The notes: a model not told the origin generated them from the sequence alone. Shown: positions 1 to 9,263, counted from the stretch's first letter. The stretch: 64,000 nucleotides of DNA from Mesorhizobium norvegicum (GCF_004919685.1 NZ_SMYZ01000005.1:1-64000); one strand, 5' to 3'. Program-made: numbers and translations.

Positions 1-9
1 TATCCGGTT

Positions 10-81
10 CGGACACCAGCCCCTCTCTCCCCGTCACTAAACGGGGAGAGATGTCCGGCAGGACAGTGAGGGGCAGCGCTA
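10..81. repeat. REP-like palindromic intergenic element
   Basis: A GC-rich imperfect palindrome: a block reading cctctctccccgt is followed by its complement acggggagagatg, and an outer pair (gcccctc / gaggggc) closes it. The same style of element recurs at 5760-6040, 19797-19984, 45051-45090, 49405-49442, 57297-57475 and 62241-62414. It lies beyond the 3' end of the phosphopantetheinyl transferase gene. Nothing else is recognised in bases 1-151. Confidence 0.6.
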
Positions 82-151
82 ACGCCAAAGATTGCTGCGT
101 TCGGCCGCAAACTCATGACGCCTTGGCGCAGCAGGAGCAATCGCGCCGACC

Positions 152-808
152 CTAAACCCCATCTCCATCGACAAACGCCAGCACCACCACGCGCGGGGCA
201 AGGCAGTAGGCGAGGCTGATCTTGCGGCCTGTCTTCGTCGTCGCCTGGCCTGCGCTGAGGTCGACGGTGATGTCCTCATAGCCCAGCACCTCGCGATCGA
301 GCGGATAGACGGCCTTGTAGACGGCTTCCTTGGCGGCAAAGAGGATGCGGCCGGCAAGATGCCGGTCCGCCGCGTCCATCCGGTCCGCAGGGGTTGCAAC
401 GAGCGTGAAGATGTCGTCGGGGAGAGGCTGCGCGGGCTCGACGTCTATACCCAGCGAGCTGATGTGGCCAACGGGGGCAACCGCCGCCACGGCCATGTCG
501 TCGTCATGGGCGAGTGACCCCGTTATCCCATCGGGCCAGAGCGGCGCGCCCGTTGGCGCGCGCAGGATGGCGACGTCGCTGACGCCAAGCTCCGCCAGCA
601 GCCCGTGCGCGATCCACCGGACCGCGCCGCTGGCCCGCCGCATGGCAGGCTGGCGCGCGGGGATGGAGTGCGCTTCCTCGGGCAAGAGATGGGCCTCGTC
701 GCCGTCGCGTATCACCCGGCATCCGATCCGGACGCCGCCGGGCGCGATGGCGATCATCGCCTGCAGCAGGGATGTCTGCGCAAGCGCGATTTCAGGCGGC
801 TGCGTCAC
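152..808 (-). CDS. Sfp/EntD-type 4'-phosphopantetheinyl transferase
   Basis: This 218-residue protein should transfer 4'-phosphopantetheine from CoA to the serine of a carrier protein. It shows the family landmarks in order: GSLAHDDD near residues 97-104, the metal-binding GIDVE at 120-124, and FAAKEAVYK at 157-165, whose Glu and Lys are the conserved WxxKE-type pair. The length is normal for the EntD/Sfp group. The start is GTG and overlaps the TGA of the acetyltransferase gene by 4 nt, so it is the last gene of a translationally coupled minus-strand operon. The obvious partner is the carrier domain of the NRPS at 1286-5443. That pairing is inferred from position; the enzyme could also serve other carriers in the cell. 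Confidence 0.9.
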   Translation of the reverse strand: MTQPPEIALAQTSLLQAMIAIAPGGVRIGCRVIRDGDEAHLLPEEAHSIPARQPAMRRASGAVRWIAHGLLAELGVSDVAILRAPTGAPLWPDGITGSLAHDDDMAVAAVAPVGHISSLGIDVEPAQPLPDDIFTLVATPADRMDAADRHLAGRILFAAKEAVYKAVYPLDREVLGYEDITVDLSAGQATTKTGRKISLAYCLAPRVVVLAFVDGDGV

Positions 809-1308
809 GGATCGTCCGTCCGTGCGGCGAGGGCGAGATCGGCGATCATTTCTCCGTCCTCGTCGAGCCCTTCTTCGACGAAACCGGCGGCGCGATAGAG
901 GCTTCGTGCCGCTTCATTGTCCGGTTCGTAGCAGATTGAAACGTGGCTGACGTGGCCGAGCCCTTTGATTTCGTCCAGCACTTCGCGCAACGCGGCCTTG
1001 CCGTAGCCTCTGCCCTGAGAGGCGCGGTCGATCATGAAACGGTAAATGCGCGCCTCGTCGTCATCGCGTGGCGCCTCGTACATCAGGAACCCGACGACAC
1101 GATCGCCTGCCATCACGACGCGCGGCCGCGCGTCTTCGTCAGTTTCGGCTTCTTCCAGGGAGTCCGCATTGCCGGCGACGAAATCCATCTGGTCTGGAGC
1201 GAGCTCCAGGGCCGCGACCAGGGCCCGGTTGGCCTCGGTCACGGCAACGAGACGGATGTCTGCGGTCTTCAAGCCGATGCCTTCTTCAAGCCGACGCCTT
1301 GGAACCAT
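805..1308 (-). CDS. GNAT family N-acetyltransferase
   Basis: This protein of about 167 residues has the acetyl-CoA-binding signature of GNAT enzymes, RASQGRGYGKAALREVL, followed by the typical late strand and helix (VSICYEPDNEAARSLYRAAGFVEEG). The acyl acceptor cannot be read from sequence. It is the middle gene of the NRPS, GNAT, phosphopantetheinyl transferase cassette. The ATG at 1308 overlaps the NRPS end by 23 nt. An alternative TTG at 1272 is preceded by GAAGAAGG at a usable distance and would give a 155-residue protein starting just before the first beta strand, so the true start is unsettled. A role in modifying the NRPS product or its amine precursor is plausible but inferred only from the operon. 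Confidence 0.85.
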   Translation of the reverse strand: MVPRRRLEEGIGLKTADIRLVAVTEANRALVAALELAPDQMDFVAGNADSLEEAETDEDARPRVVMAGDRVVGFLMYEAPRDDDEARIYRFMIDRASQGRGYGKAALREVLDEIKGLGHVSHVSICYEPDNEAARSLYRAAGFVEEGLDEDGEMIADLALAARTDDP

Positions 1309-4300
1309 CGTCGGTGATCGGCTCGACGAAGCGATGCAGCTTGGCCGGGTTGCCGCGCCAGATCGAATTGGGCTCCAGCTCTTCGCCCTTCATGACGAAG
1401 GAGTCGACATCGACCACCGACCCTTCGCCCATCACGACGCCGTAGTGGACGAAGGCTGAGGGTCCGAGCGTGCAGCCCTTGCCGATGCGGATGAAGTCGG
1501 ACTTGAACGCGCCTTCTTCCAGCGAATGGGCCTGGATGACGCAGCCCTCGTTGAGGGTGGCGTCGTCGCCGATCTCCACCAGCGAGCGTTCGGTCAGATT
1601 GCTGCCGCCGTCATAGACACGGCTGCCGACCTTGACGCCCAGCAGGCGCAGGATCATCGGCCGGAACGGTGTGCCGGCGAACAGGCGCACGATCGGCGAA
1701 TCGGCGAGCTTCCAGTGGCGTTCGTGGCGCCAGAACGCGACGTCGTAGATCGTCGTCATCTGCGGCTTCAGCCTGCCAAAACCAAGGCTTGCCCGCTCGA
1801 CCAGGATGTAGAACGGAATGGTGATCGCCGAGGTCAAAAGCACGGCGACGAACAGCGCGACCTCCGCCCATTCGGTGTAGTAGTTCAGCGCCCGGTCCCA
1901 GATCGCCAGCGTGGCGAACAGCATGACCCATTGCGTTGCCACGAACAGGAGGATCGTCACCATGTTGTGACGGTTCTTCAGCGGGATGCGCCGGCGCCGG
2001 TCCGCCTCGTCGATGCCGGCGATAAGCTCCTTGTCGCGGTTCACCATGCGCGGGATTTCAAAGGCAGGCGAACCCAAGAGCCCGACATTCTCGCGCAGCG
2101 GCCCGTCGATGGGGATCATCACTTTGGTGCCGAGCAGGACGTTGTCGCCCGTGCGCCCATCCGGCGGATAGTAGATGTTGTTGCCGAGATAGTTGCGCTC
2201 GCCTATGCGCGTCGGCTCGAGCCGGAAGGCGGAGGCGGATTTGTGCATGTTGATCATGAACAGTCCGTCCGACACCATGGTCTCGGTGCCGATCTCGCAC
2301 AGAAGCGGGTTTTCGTGCTGCTGGTTGCTGCCGAAGTTGGAACCGGTCTGCACCACCTTGTTGAGGTTCCAGCCGATGGCCCTGATGTAATGCACGATTG
2401 CCGAGCTGTCGCCGAACAGGAGGCCGAGCACGCGGGAATTGCTGGTGAATTCGGCGACGGTCTGCAACCAGTAGCGGAAGCCGTAAAGCGTGTAGGTGCG
2501 GCCTGGCTTCAGGATCAGGTTCGTCAAGCGCGGCACCAGCGTCGCCGCCAGAAAAGCCACGGCGATGTAGCCGAACAGCGTGACCGTGGTGCCGATCGCG
2601 ACAATGCCGATCGTCTCCTGATAGTCGTCGCCGACATTCTCCCAATAGCTGTGGAACAAAAGCGGCAAGGGGGTGACGATGGCAAACAGGCCAATCAACT
2701 GGACCGCTTCGAAGAGGAAGCGCCGGATGTTGGAAGGATCGACATTGCGCACCTTGCAATAATCCGCCGTGGTCGGCACGGCCGGCGATCCATGCCAGCG
2801 TTCGCCGTCCGGGATGCTTTGCCCGCGGTGCAGCGAGGACGAATGGCCGAGCTGGGCGCCGTCGCCGATCCGCGTGTCGATGTCGAGCGTGGAGCCGACG
2901 CCCACGAAGGCATCGCGGCCGATGGTCAGCGGCCCGGTGTGGATATAGCCGGACTGGGCCCTGAAGCCGAGGATCATCGATTCCTTGCGCAGGATGGTGT
3001 TGGCGCCGATGGAAATGAGATCCGTGCAGACGGGCACGGATTTCGATTCGATGACGGCGTTCTTGCCGAGCCTGGTGCCCAGGAGCTGGAGGTAGAAGCT
3101 GTAGAGCGGGCTGCCGCGGAACAGCACGACGGGTGCGGTGCGGATCAATGTCTTGACCACCCAGAAGCGGAAGTAGCGCAGGCCCCAGATGGGAAACGCC
3201 TCGGCCTTCCAGCGGCCGATGAGCACCCATTTGGCGATGACGGCAAAGCCCGACATGCCGAAGAACACGGCAGCCGAAAGCCCCACGCAGCGCAGGTAAA
3301 GCTGCAGCGGATCGTCGAGCGCGTCATACATCCAGTTGAGGCCGTCATTGATCGCCCACAGGGCGACATAGCTGTAGAGCCCGTAGAACAGCAGTTGCGC
3401 CGCGCCGCAGGTCCAGTAGGCAAAATTCGATGCCCGGCGGGTGAGGACGGGCTCGTTGGTGGCCGTCGTCATCTCGTCCACTACGCCCAGATGCCGCGCC
3501 AGGCGCGCCACGGTCGGATGGAGATAGATGTCGCGCATCGACGCCGTCGCCCATTCCTTCCTGGTGCGCACGCGCGCGCAGAAATGCGCCATCAGCAGCG
3601 AGTTGGCGCCGAGATCGTCGAAGAAATTGTCCTCGACGGACACCGCGTCGAATTTCAGCACCGTGGCCAGTGCCTCGGCCAGGAAACGCTGGTCGTCATT
3701 GCCGGGCGCCACCATGGTGCGATCGGCCGAAAGCCGGATGCTTGTCGGTTTCGGCAGCTGGCGCAGGTCCACCTTGTTGGAGACCGTCATCGGGATCGCA
3801 GGCAGTTCCTCCAGATAGGAGGGCACCATGTAATCGGGCAGCCGCCGCTTCATCGTCTGGGCGAGATCGGCGCGGGAAATCGCCGCTACGCCGGCTTTAA
3901 GCGCATAGTAGGCGACGAGTTCGACGCGGCCGGGCTCGATCTCCCAGGTGGTGACGGCAGCCTGCGCGATCTCCGGCTGGTCGAGCAGCACCGCTTCGAT
4001 CTCGCCGAGCTCGATGCGGTAGCCGCGGATCTTCACCTGGGTGTCGATGCGGCCGGCGTATTCGATCTCGCCACTGTCGTTGATCCGGCCAAGGTCGCCC
4101 GTCCGGTAGATGCGCTTCGACGGGTTGTTCGGCAGGCCGACGAAATCGGCGACGAATTTCTGCTCGGTCAGGTCCGGCCTGTTGAGATAGCCGACCGCGA
4201 GCCCGATGCCGGCGATGCCGATCTCGCCCAGTTCGCCCGGCTCGGCAAGTTGCGGCAGCGAAGCGTCGAGAATGACGATCGAATAGGTCGGCAGCGGCGC

Positions 4301-5443
4301 GCCGATGGTGACGGGACTGTCCGGCGTCAGCGCGCCCATGGTTGCGGTGACGGTCGCCTCGGTGGGGCCATAGGTGTTGAGGATCTGGCGCCCCGGCTTC
4401 GACCAGCGCACCACCAGATTGTGCGGGCAAGCCTCGCCGCCGACCAGAAGCGTGCGCAGGCTGGGCACATCTGATGTCATCGACGACAGCAGCGTCGGGC
4501 TGCAGGCCATGCAGGTGATGTCGTGGTGGCGCAGGAAGTCGGCCAGTTCCTCGCCCACCAAAGGCATCTGGCCGGGTGCGGGCACCACCGTCGCGCCGGC
4601 GACAAACGGCACCCAGATTTCTTCGGAGGAAAAGTCGAAGGCGATGGTCATGCCCTGATAGACACGATCGCCCGGCCGGTAGCCGTAGGAGGCGGCGGCG
4701 ACGCGGATGAAGTTGACGAAGCTCTGGTGCCTGATGACGACGCCCTTGGGCTTGCCTGTCGTGCCGGAGGTGTAGAGGATGTAGCAGGTGTCGTCCGAAG
4801 TCTTCGCATGCGGCTTTAGCGGCGCGTCGGACTGTTTGGAGATCTCGGCAGCCGCGCTGTCGATCAGCAGATGCGGAACCGGCAGTTGACCGGCGCGCGA
4901 CGCATAGGCGGCGATGGTGACGATCAGGCTCACGCCGGCGTCTTCGATGATGAGCGTCATCCGCTCCTCGGGAAACGCCGTGGCCAGCGGCACGAAGGCG
5001 GCACCCGCCTTCATCACCGCGAGCAGCGCGACATAGGTCTCCGCCGAGCGGTCGAGAATGAGCCCGACGCGGTCGCCCGGCCGCACGCCGCGCTTGACCA
5101 GCAGGCGGGCGAACTGGTTGGCGCGGCTGTCCAGCTCCTGATAGGTCCAGACGCGCCCGTCGGAGATCACCGCCGGCAAGGCGGCGAATGTCTGTGCGAG
5201 CTGTTCGAAGACCGTATCGAGCCGCTCACCGGGCTGACCCTGCCGGGCAAAGTCGGCGCCCGTCAGGATTTGCCCGCGCGCGGCTGTTGCGGAGTCGCGA
5301 GCGATCCTTGCGATCGCATCGACGTTTGCCAGGCCGCTTTCCAGCTCACTGCCCGATCGATCCCTGTCCAGTCCGGCGATATCGAGACCGTGATCCATTT
5401 CCATACTTTCCCGTCCTGGCCGGGAATCGCCCGGCGCGGCCAT
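1286..5443 (-). CDS. Pls/PosA-type single-module NRPS with membrane and hexapeptide-repeat C-terminus
   Basis: This 1385-residue protein has an adenylation domain at about 75-565: YTSGTTGKPKG near 224-234, NTYGPTEAT at 356-364, YRTGDLG at 446-452, RGYRIELGEIE near 473-483, and the catalytic Lys in NKVDLRQLP at 556-564. A carrier domain follows with the phosphopantetheine serine in DLGANS near 615. From about 675 there are several membrane segments and two left-handed beta-helix (hexapeptide) blocks near 790-885 and 1280-1375. There is no condensation or thioesterase domain. This matches the NRPS terminal-domain family of poly-epsilon-lysine synthetase-like enzymes, which join one amino acid or polyamine repeatedly. 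The A4 motif FDFSSEEIW has acidic residues in the pocket region, compatible with a cationic substrate (inference). Starts at 5404 or 5398 are possible alternatives to 5443. The GNAT and phosphopantetheinyl transferase genes follow. Confidence 0.88.
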   Translation of the reverse strand: MAAPGDSRPGRESMEMDHGLDIAGLDRDRSGSELESGLANVDAIARIARDSATAARGQILTGADFARQGQPGERLDTVFEQLAQTFAALPAVISDGRVWTYQELDSRANQFARLLVKRGVRPGDRVGLILDRSAETYVALLAVMKAGAAFVPLATAFPEERMTLIIEDAGVSLIVTIAAYASRAGQLPVPHLLIDSAAAEISKQSDAPLKPHAKTSDDTCYILYTSGTTGKPKGVVIRHQSFVNFIRVAAASYGYRPGDRVYQGMTIAFDFSSEEIWVPFVAGATVVPAPGQMPLVGEELADFLRHHDITCMACSPTLLSSMTSDVPSLRTLLVGGEACPHNLVVRWSKPGRQILNTYGPTEATVTATMGALTPDSPVTIGAPLPTYSIVILDASLPQLAEPGELGEIGIAGIGLAVGYLNRPDLTEQKFVADFVGLPNNPSKRIYRTGDLGRINDSGEIEYAGRIDTQVKIRGYRIELGEIEAVLLDQPEIAQAAVTTWEIEPGRVELVAYYALKAGVAAISRADLAQTMKRRLPDYMVPSYLEELPAIPMTVSNKVDLRQLPKPTSIRLSADRTMVAPGNDDQRFLAEALATVLKFDAVSVEDNFFDDLGANSLLMAHFCARVRTRKEWATASMRDIYLHPTVARLARHLGVVDEMTTATNEPVLTRRASNFAYWTCGAAQLLFYGLYSYVALWAINDGLNWMYDALDDPLQLYLRCVGLSAAVFFGMSGFAVIAKWVLIGRWKAEAFPIWGLRYFRFWVVKTLIRTAPVVLFRGSPLYSFYLQLLGTRLGKNAVIESKSVPVCTDLISIGANTILRKESMILGFRAQSGYIHTGPLTIGRDAFVGVGSTLDIDTRIGDGAQLGHSSSLHRGQSIPDGERWHGSPAVPTTADYCKVRNVDPSNIRRFLFEAVQLIGLFAIVTPLPLLFHSYWENVGDDYQETIGIVAIGTTVTLFGYIAVAFLAATLVPRLTNLILKPGRTYTLYGFRYWLQTVAEFTSNSRVLGLLFGDSSAIVHYIRAIGWNLNKVVQTGSNFGSNQQHENPLLCEIGTETMVSDGLFMINMHKSASAFRLEPTRIGERNYLGNNIYYPPDGRTGDNVLLGTKVMIPIDGPLRENVGLLGSPAFEIPRMVNRDKELIAGIDEADRRRRIPLKNRHNMVTILLFVATQWVMLFATLAIWDRALNYYTEWAEVALFVAVLLTSAITIPFYILVERASLGFGRLKPQMTTIYDVAFWRHERHWKLADSPIVRLFAGTPFRPMILRLLGVKVGSRVYDGGSNLTERSLVEIGDDATLNEGCVIQAHSLEEGAFKSDFIRIGKGCTLGPSAFVHYGVVMGEGSVVDVDSFVMKGEELEPNSIWRGNPAKLHRFVEPITDDGSKASA

Positions 5444-6112
5444 TTTCCCGGCCGTTGCGGGGCGGTTATGCCATCCGATCTTTTCGCCAGTTTTTCCGAA
5501 CTGTTGAATATTGTTTCTGGAGTGTGTCTGGGCGCGGTTCCCAGCTTCCGCCTGAGGGCTGCGAACTCAGGTCAACACAAGGCCTGACGCCGGCCAGTCC
5601 GGCGGTGTCGGCAGCTTTGTTCCGCCGGCTTTTCGATAGGAATTTATTCTTTACATGGTGAGGGCAACTATGCTACACATTTGTCCACGGTGCTGATTTG
5701 CGCCAGCGACCCGCCGTGCAGGCGGGTTTTTCAACCAACATGCTGGCGAAGCTCCGAAGGAACCCGCTAACCCGGATTCGTTGCGCTGCTCCCCCCTTGT
5801 TGGCCCTTGGGAGGAGGGCGAAGCCTCCGCCGTCGAGCTCCACGGCGCCCCCCTCTGCCCTGCCGGGCATCTCCCCCACAAGGAGGGAGATTGGCCGATA
5901 CATCCGCTTTCGCCAATTTTTCAACGTTGCAAGAAAAACGCCGGCGCCGAAGCTGCCAATCTCCCCACAAGTGGGGGAGATGGCCGGCAGGCCAGAGGGG
6001 GGCGCCGTAGGGCGCCAACCTTCGTGCGGGCCTTCGCCCGACGATCACGCAAATTTTTTGGATCGTTCGGATCGGCGCGGCGTTCTTCCCTGACGCAACC
6101 GGAGGAATTGAT
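5444..6112. repeat. Intergenic region with two REP-like palindromes
   Basis: This 670-base divergent gap separates the NRPS operon from the DUF2934 gene. Bases 5760-6040 hold two GC-rich palindromic units. One contains ctcccccacaaggagggag, the other ctccccacaagtgggggag followed by atggccggcaggccagaggg. Phrases such as gccctgccgggcatctccc recur in inverted form between the units. Short frames in this stretch change with each repeat and I do not accept any as genes. Promoters for both flanking transcripts must lie here, but no convincing -35/-10 pair was assigned. Confidence 0.6.
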
Positions 6113-6412
6113 ATGGGCGACGAACGGCACGAAAAGATCCAGCAGCGCGCATACGAGATCTGGCAACGCGAAGGCGGCCTTCACGGCGACCCGGAGCGGC
6201 ACTGGCACCAGGCCGAGGCCGACATCGACAGGGAAGCCGCGCTGCCGGAAACCGGCGAGATCGCCAGCACCGACGTGCTGGCGGTCGAGGCGCTGGCGGT
6301 GCGCACCGGCCTATCGGGCGACGAGGCGCAAGCGCTGATCGACCGCCTGGGCAAGGACCGCGCGGCGGTCGAGCAAGCCGCCCGCAGCCTCAAGGCCAAG
6401 CGGAAATCCTGA
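6113..6412 (+). CDS. DUF2934 domain protein
   Basis: This is a 99-residue soluble protein with a strong GGAGG-type ribosome site 7-8 bases before the ATG. Residues 5-37 (HEKIQQRAYEIWQREGG, then HGDPERHWHQAE) are the DUF2934 signature, a short helical domain common in rhizobia and other proteobacteria and of unknown function. Residues 50-95 form a second helical, charged segment (TGLSGDEAQALIDRLGKDRAAVEQAARSL) that resembles DUF3606-type sequences. It ends 18 nt before the 49-residue ORF, with which it probably forms a transcription unit. The last codons (KRKS, stop) and the spacer recur at about 10975-11014 in front of the broken third copy of that ORF, so the 3' end of this gene has been part of a duplicated unit. 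Confidence 0.8.
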   Translation: MGDERHEKIQQRAYEIWQREGGLHGDPERHWHQAEADIDREAALPETGEIASTDVLAVEALAVRTGLSGDEAQALIDRLGKDRAAVEQAARSLKAKRKS

Positions 6413-6430
6413 TCAGCCTGGGAGAGCGAG

Positions 6431-6580
6431 ATGATCCGGAAACTGAAAGACGGAAAATACCGGCTGTATTCACGCAAGAAGGACGAAAAGACTGGGAAAC
6501 GGCGGAACCTGGGGACGTTCGACAGCCGCGAGGCGGCGGAGAAGCACGAGCGGGAGGTGCAGTATTTCAAGCGGCATTGA
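6431..6580 (+). CDS. 49-residue conserved basic protein (intact copy)
   Basis: This short gene begins MIRKLKDGKYRLYSRKKD and ends EREVQYFKRH. The ribosome site GGAGAGCG precedes the ATG. The product is very basic; its beta-strand-like start (KYRLYSRKK, NLGTF) followed by a helix (SREAAEKHEREVQYF) resembles the small Arm or AP2-like DNA-binding fold at the N-terminus of tyrosine recombinases. No catalytic recombinase domain follows, so this is a free-standing unit. I recall such ORFs as widespread in rhizobial genomes, function unknown. The window holds two degraded relatives, at 9264-9344 (5' truncated) and 11015-11163 (one-base deletion). Confidence 0.75.
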   Translation: MIRKLKDGKYRLYSRKKDEKTGKRRNLGTFDSREAAEKHEREVQYFKRH

Positions 6581-6633
6581 GGGCGCCGCTGTTCGCAGCG
6601 CAGGCAAGCCGCAGGCGTGGTGGCAACCCTCTA

Positions 6634-8493
6634 CTACAGCGTCCGTGCACTCTGCCAAAGCCAGATTGCGAGCGAGCCGGATCGCCCACGGATCTGTGTT
6701 TCCACGGGCCCTTTCAGGGTACCGGATTGGAACAACGCGCACTCGCGGCCGGCGGCATCAAGCATTATGTCACTCACCGCGACTTCGGCGTTCTGGTCGG
6801 CCGCGATCTCCATCAAGCGACTGGCAACGTTGACTGTGTCACCTATGGCTGCGATGTGCTGACGGCCTTCGCTGCCGAGCCGAGAGGCTACGATTGTTCC
6901 GTGGTGGGCTCCAATCTTGAAGCCGAGCCGGGAAGCGGTCGATGCAGGCAACGAGGCGAGCCAATCGTTGGTGCGGCTGGAGAGCCCCACACAACAGCGG
7001 GCGGCATTGAAGGCGTCATTTGTCGCTGGTTCCGGCAGACCGAACAGGATCATGGCTCCGTCACCCATGAAATTCGTGACGACGCCACCGCAACTCGTCA
7101 CTTCTTCGCCGACCAACGCATGAAAACCGTTCAGGAGCTCGCGTGTGGCGACCGGTCCCAATGTTTCACTCAGTCCGGTGAAGCCGGACAGATCAATGAA
7201 CAGGATGGCGGCGTCTACCCGGACGGGGTCCGAGAGGAAGTCGCCATGCTTGGCCAGCCACTCCCCCATGCCTGGGGCTTCAACGCGTTGAAGCAATTGG
7301 CTCTGCGTTGCGAAAAATTGGGCCCGGCTCCTGCCCAGCCAAAGCTGCATGGCCCCGTACAAGATAGCCGGCGGAACGGCGGCGGTCATCGGCAACGCGG
7401 CGCTCAGCCAGATGTGGTGCGAGAAAGCGGTCATGTTGACCACGAACCAGATCAGGACCACGCCGGCGATCGCCGCGAGGCCGGCGGCGTTTCGCCGCCA
7501 TGCCAACAGCCCGACAAGGATCATTGGCAGCACCACTGCAAAGCCGGCATCCGCAAGCCGAACATGCTGGTCTCGCACAATTGCGTCGCCGGCCATCAGA
7601 TGGGCAATCGCCGTCGATATGACTTCGACGCCCGGCAGTATGGGATCGAACGGTGTCGGGAAAACATCGCCGGTGCCGGTTGCCGTTGCTCCGATCACAA
7701 CAATTCGATCTCGGATCGTGCCGGGATCGAATTGGCCGTCCAGAACGGTCGCCGCGCTGATCGTGCGGATCGTGCCGCGGGGACCATAGAATGTCAGGGG
7801 CAGGATGTGACCAATGTCCGTCCGAATAGACCGTCCGCCCAGGGATAGATGATCGGCTGCGATTTCCGGATCCTCTCCCGCTGCCATGGCGGCAACACGC
7901 AAGGGGAAAGACGCTTCCAGCCGATCTCCGGCCCGAAACAGCAACGGCACGAACCGGGGCGTTCCCGTCTTGTCGGTGGCCACGTTCACGACGCCGACAG
8001 CCGCAACATCCGAGAACGCTTTCAGGGGCCACAGGAACCGCTCGGCATTCGGCACGCCGGCGATGGGTCCTTCGCCCACCGTCCATTGTTTGCCTCCGGG
8101 GTAGACCGCCGCGGCAGCGATTACGCTTGCCCCCCCGCTCAGCGAACGCGCGAGCGCCTCATCATTGTCTTTTGCCCCGGGATCGACCAGCAGCAGGTCG
8201 AGCGCAATGGCTTTTGGTCCAAGCCGCGCTATCGTATCGACAAGCCGGGCAAGCGTGGCGCGGCTGAGGGGATATGCGCCCTCCTGCCGCACCGCGTCGT
8301 CGTCTATCGCGACAATGGTCATCAGCGCCGGTGGCTTTGCCGTTCCTCGAACAAGCGTTCGAAGATCGGTCATCGTTGCTTCGACGCGATCGAGAAACCA
8401 CAGATGACCGCGCCAGTGCGCGAAGCCCAGGCCGGCGCCCCAAAGACCCGCCAGGATGAGCGCGATCAGTGTCGGAAGCGCTCGCCTGCTCAC
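6634..8493 (-). CDS. CHASE2-domain class III adenylate/guanylate cyclase
   Basis: This 619-residue integral membrane cyclase has an N-terminal membrane helix (about 7-25), an extracytoplasmic CHASE2 sensor domain (about 35-305), three further membrane helices between about 313 and 385, and a cytoplasmic class III catalytic domain (about 425-600). Both metal-binding aspartates are present, in FIDLSGFTG (434) and NFMGDGAMILFG (478), and the later IGDTVNVASRL segment carries the transition-state residues. It should make cAMP or cGMP in response to a periplasmic signal. The start codon is GTG, 6 nt after the TGA of the FecR-like gene, so the two are coupled. CHASE2 cyclases are often encoded beside FecR-domain proteins, which may feed the sensor (inference). 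The ligand is unknown. Confidence 0.92.
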   Translation of the reverse strand: MSRRALPTLIALILAGLWGAGLGFAHWRGHLWFLDRVEATMTDLRTLVRGTAKPPALMTIVAIDDDAVRQEGAYPLSRATLARLVDTIARLGPKAIALDLLLVDPGAKDNDEALARSLSGGASVIAAAAVYPGGKQWTVGEGPIAGVPNAERFLWPLKAFSDVAAVGVVNVATDKTGTPRFVPLLFRAGDRLEASFPLRVAAMAAGEDPEIAADHLSLGGRSIRTDIGHILPLTFYGPRGTIRTISAATVLDGQFDPGTIRDRIVVIGATATGTGDVFPTPFDPILPGVEVISTAIAHLMAGDAIVRDQHVRLADAGFAVVLPMILVGLLAWRRNAAGLAAIAGVVLIWFVVNMTAFSHHIWLSAALPMTAAVPPAILYGAMQLWLGRSRAQFFATQSQLLQRVEAPGMGEWLAKHGDFLSDPVRVDAAILFIDLSGFTGLSETLGPVATRELLNGFHALVGEEVTSCGGVVTNFMGDGAMILFGLPEPATNDAFNAARCCVGLSSRTNDWLASLPASTASRLGFKIGAHHGTIVASRLGSEGRQHIAAIGDTVNVASRLMEIAADQNAEVAVSDIMLDAAGRECALFQSGTLKGPVETQIRGRSGSLAIWLWQSARTL

Positions 8494-8499
8494 GGCGGC

Positions 8500-9030
8500 T
8501 CACTGGCCGAAACGGGCCAGCAATGCGGAAACACGCTTGGCGGGCCAGCGCTTGACGGTCAGTGGTCCTGTGCCGGCCCCGACGTCGACGCCTTGGCCCG
8601 GCGCCAGCACCACGCCGGCACTGGACGCCGGCCGGTTAACGGCGACGCGACCTCTGAGGACAAGAACGGACGTCTTGCCCTGGCCAACGTCGACTGCCCA
8701 TTTGGTGCCTCGCGCCGCGGCGATCGCCTGCGGGGTGACAACCGCGAAGCCACCCGGGACCGAGCCGGCCGGAGCATCGAGCAGCAGCGCCTTGCGCCGC
8801 AACCTGACCGTATCGACCTTGCCGTTTCGATCACGGTCCAACAGCGTAAAACGAGCCCCACCTTCCGCAGTGATGGTAATGCCTCCGCGACATCTGAGAA
8901 TCTGTCGGGACGTGCCGGCCAACGGCTTGAACGTACACCCTGCGTCCTGCGCCAGGGCGGCATCCACCCAGAAGACACCGGCAAACAGGCCAGCCACAAG
9001 GCCACGGAAAAATCGACCTCTCGCGCTCAT
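8500..9030 (-). CDS. Exported FecR-like domain protein
   Basis: This is a 176-residue protein with a Sec signal peptide (RFFRGLVAGLFAGVFW, then AALA before the cut) and a FecR-type beta-rich region (GGITITAEGGARFTLLDRD, VTPQAIAAARGTKWAVDVGQGKTSVLVLRGRVAV). I chose the ATG at 9030 because AAGGAGG sits six bases upstream and it begins directly before the signal peptide; the reading frame continues to 9105. It lacks the transmembrane anti-sigma portion of true FecR. It lies directly before the CHASE2 cyclase gene, and both proteins would face the periplasm, so it may be a ligand-binding or regulatory partner (inference). Confidence 0.8.
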   Translation of the reverse strand: MSARGRFFRGLVAGLFAGVFWVDAALAQDAGCTFKPLAGTSRQILRCRGGITITAEGGARFTLLDRDRNGKVDTVRLRRKALLLDAPAGSVPGGFAVVTPQAIAAARGTKWAVDVGQGKTSVLVLRGRVAVNRPASSAGVVLAPGQGVDVGAGTGPLTVKRWPAKRVSALLARFGQ

Positions 9031-9263
9031 CAACGCCTCCTTGCTCTTGCGAAAATAGGCGGCAGGAAAATCCGCCAGCCTGGCAGCATGCTTGCGAACC
9101 GGCATTTGCAGCCGCGATGCGCTGAGGGATGCCGACCGGCGATCCTAGCACGACAAACCCGCTCCGACACCAAGCAAGGCCCCGGCCGCGATGCGAATAT
9201 CGAGGAATATCAGGCGGCGATGTTTGCGGCCAATGACACGGTCGAGGCGCTGGGGACCGGCAA

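Noticed and set aside
1526..4474. A 982-codon open frame on the plus strand opposite the NRPS gene
   Set aside because: It mirrors the NRPS codons; the minus strand has clear domain motifs. The translation is rich in His, Arg, Gln and Asp without any family pattern, as expected of GC-rich antisense frames.
9190..9263. Protein-like stretch EEYQAAMFAANDTVEAL before the truncated 49-residue ORF
   Set aside because: It vaguely resembles a phasin segment, but it is too short to assign and has no start codon or continuation.
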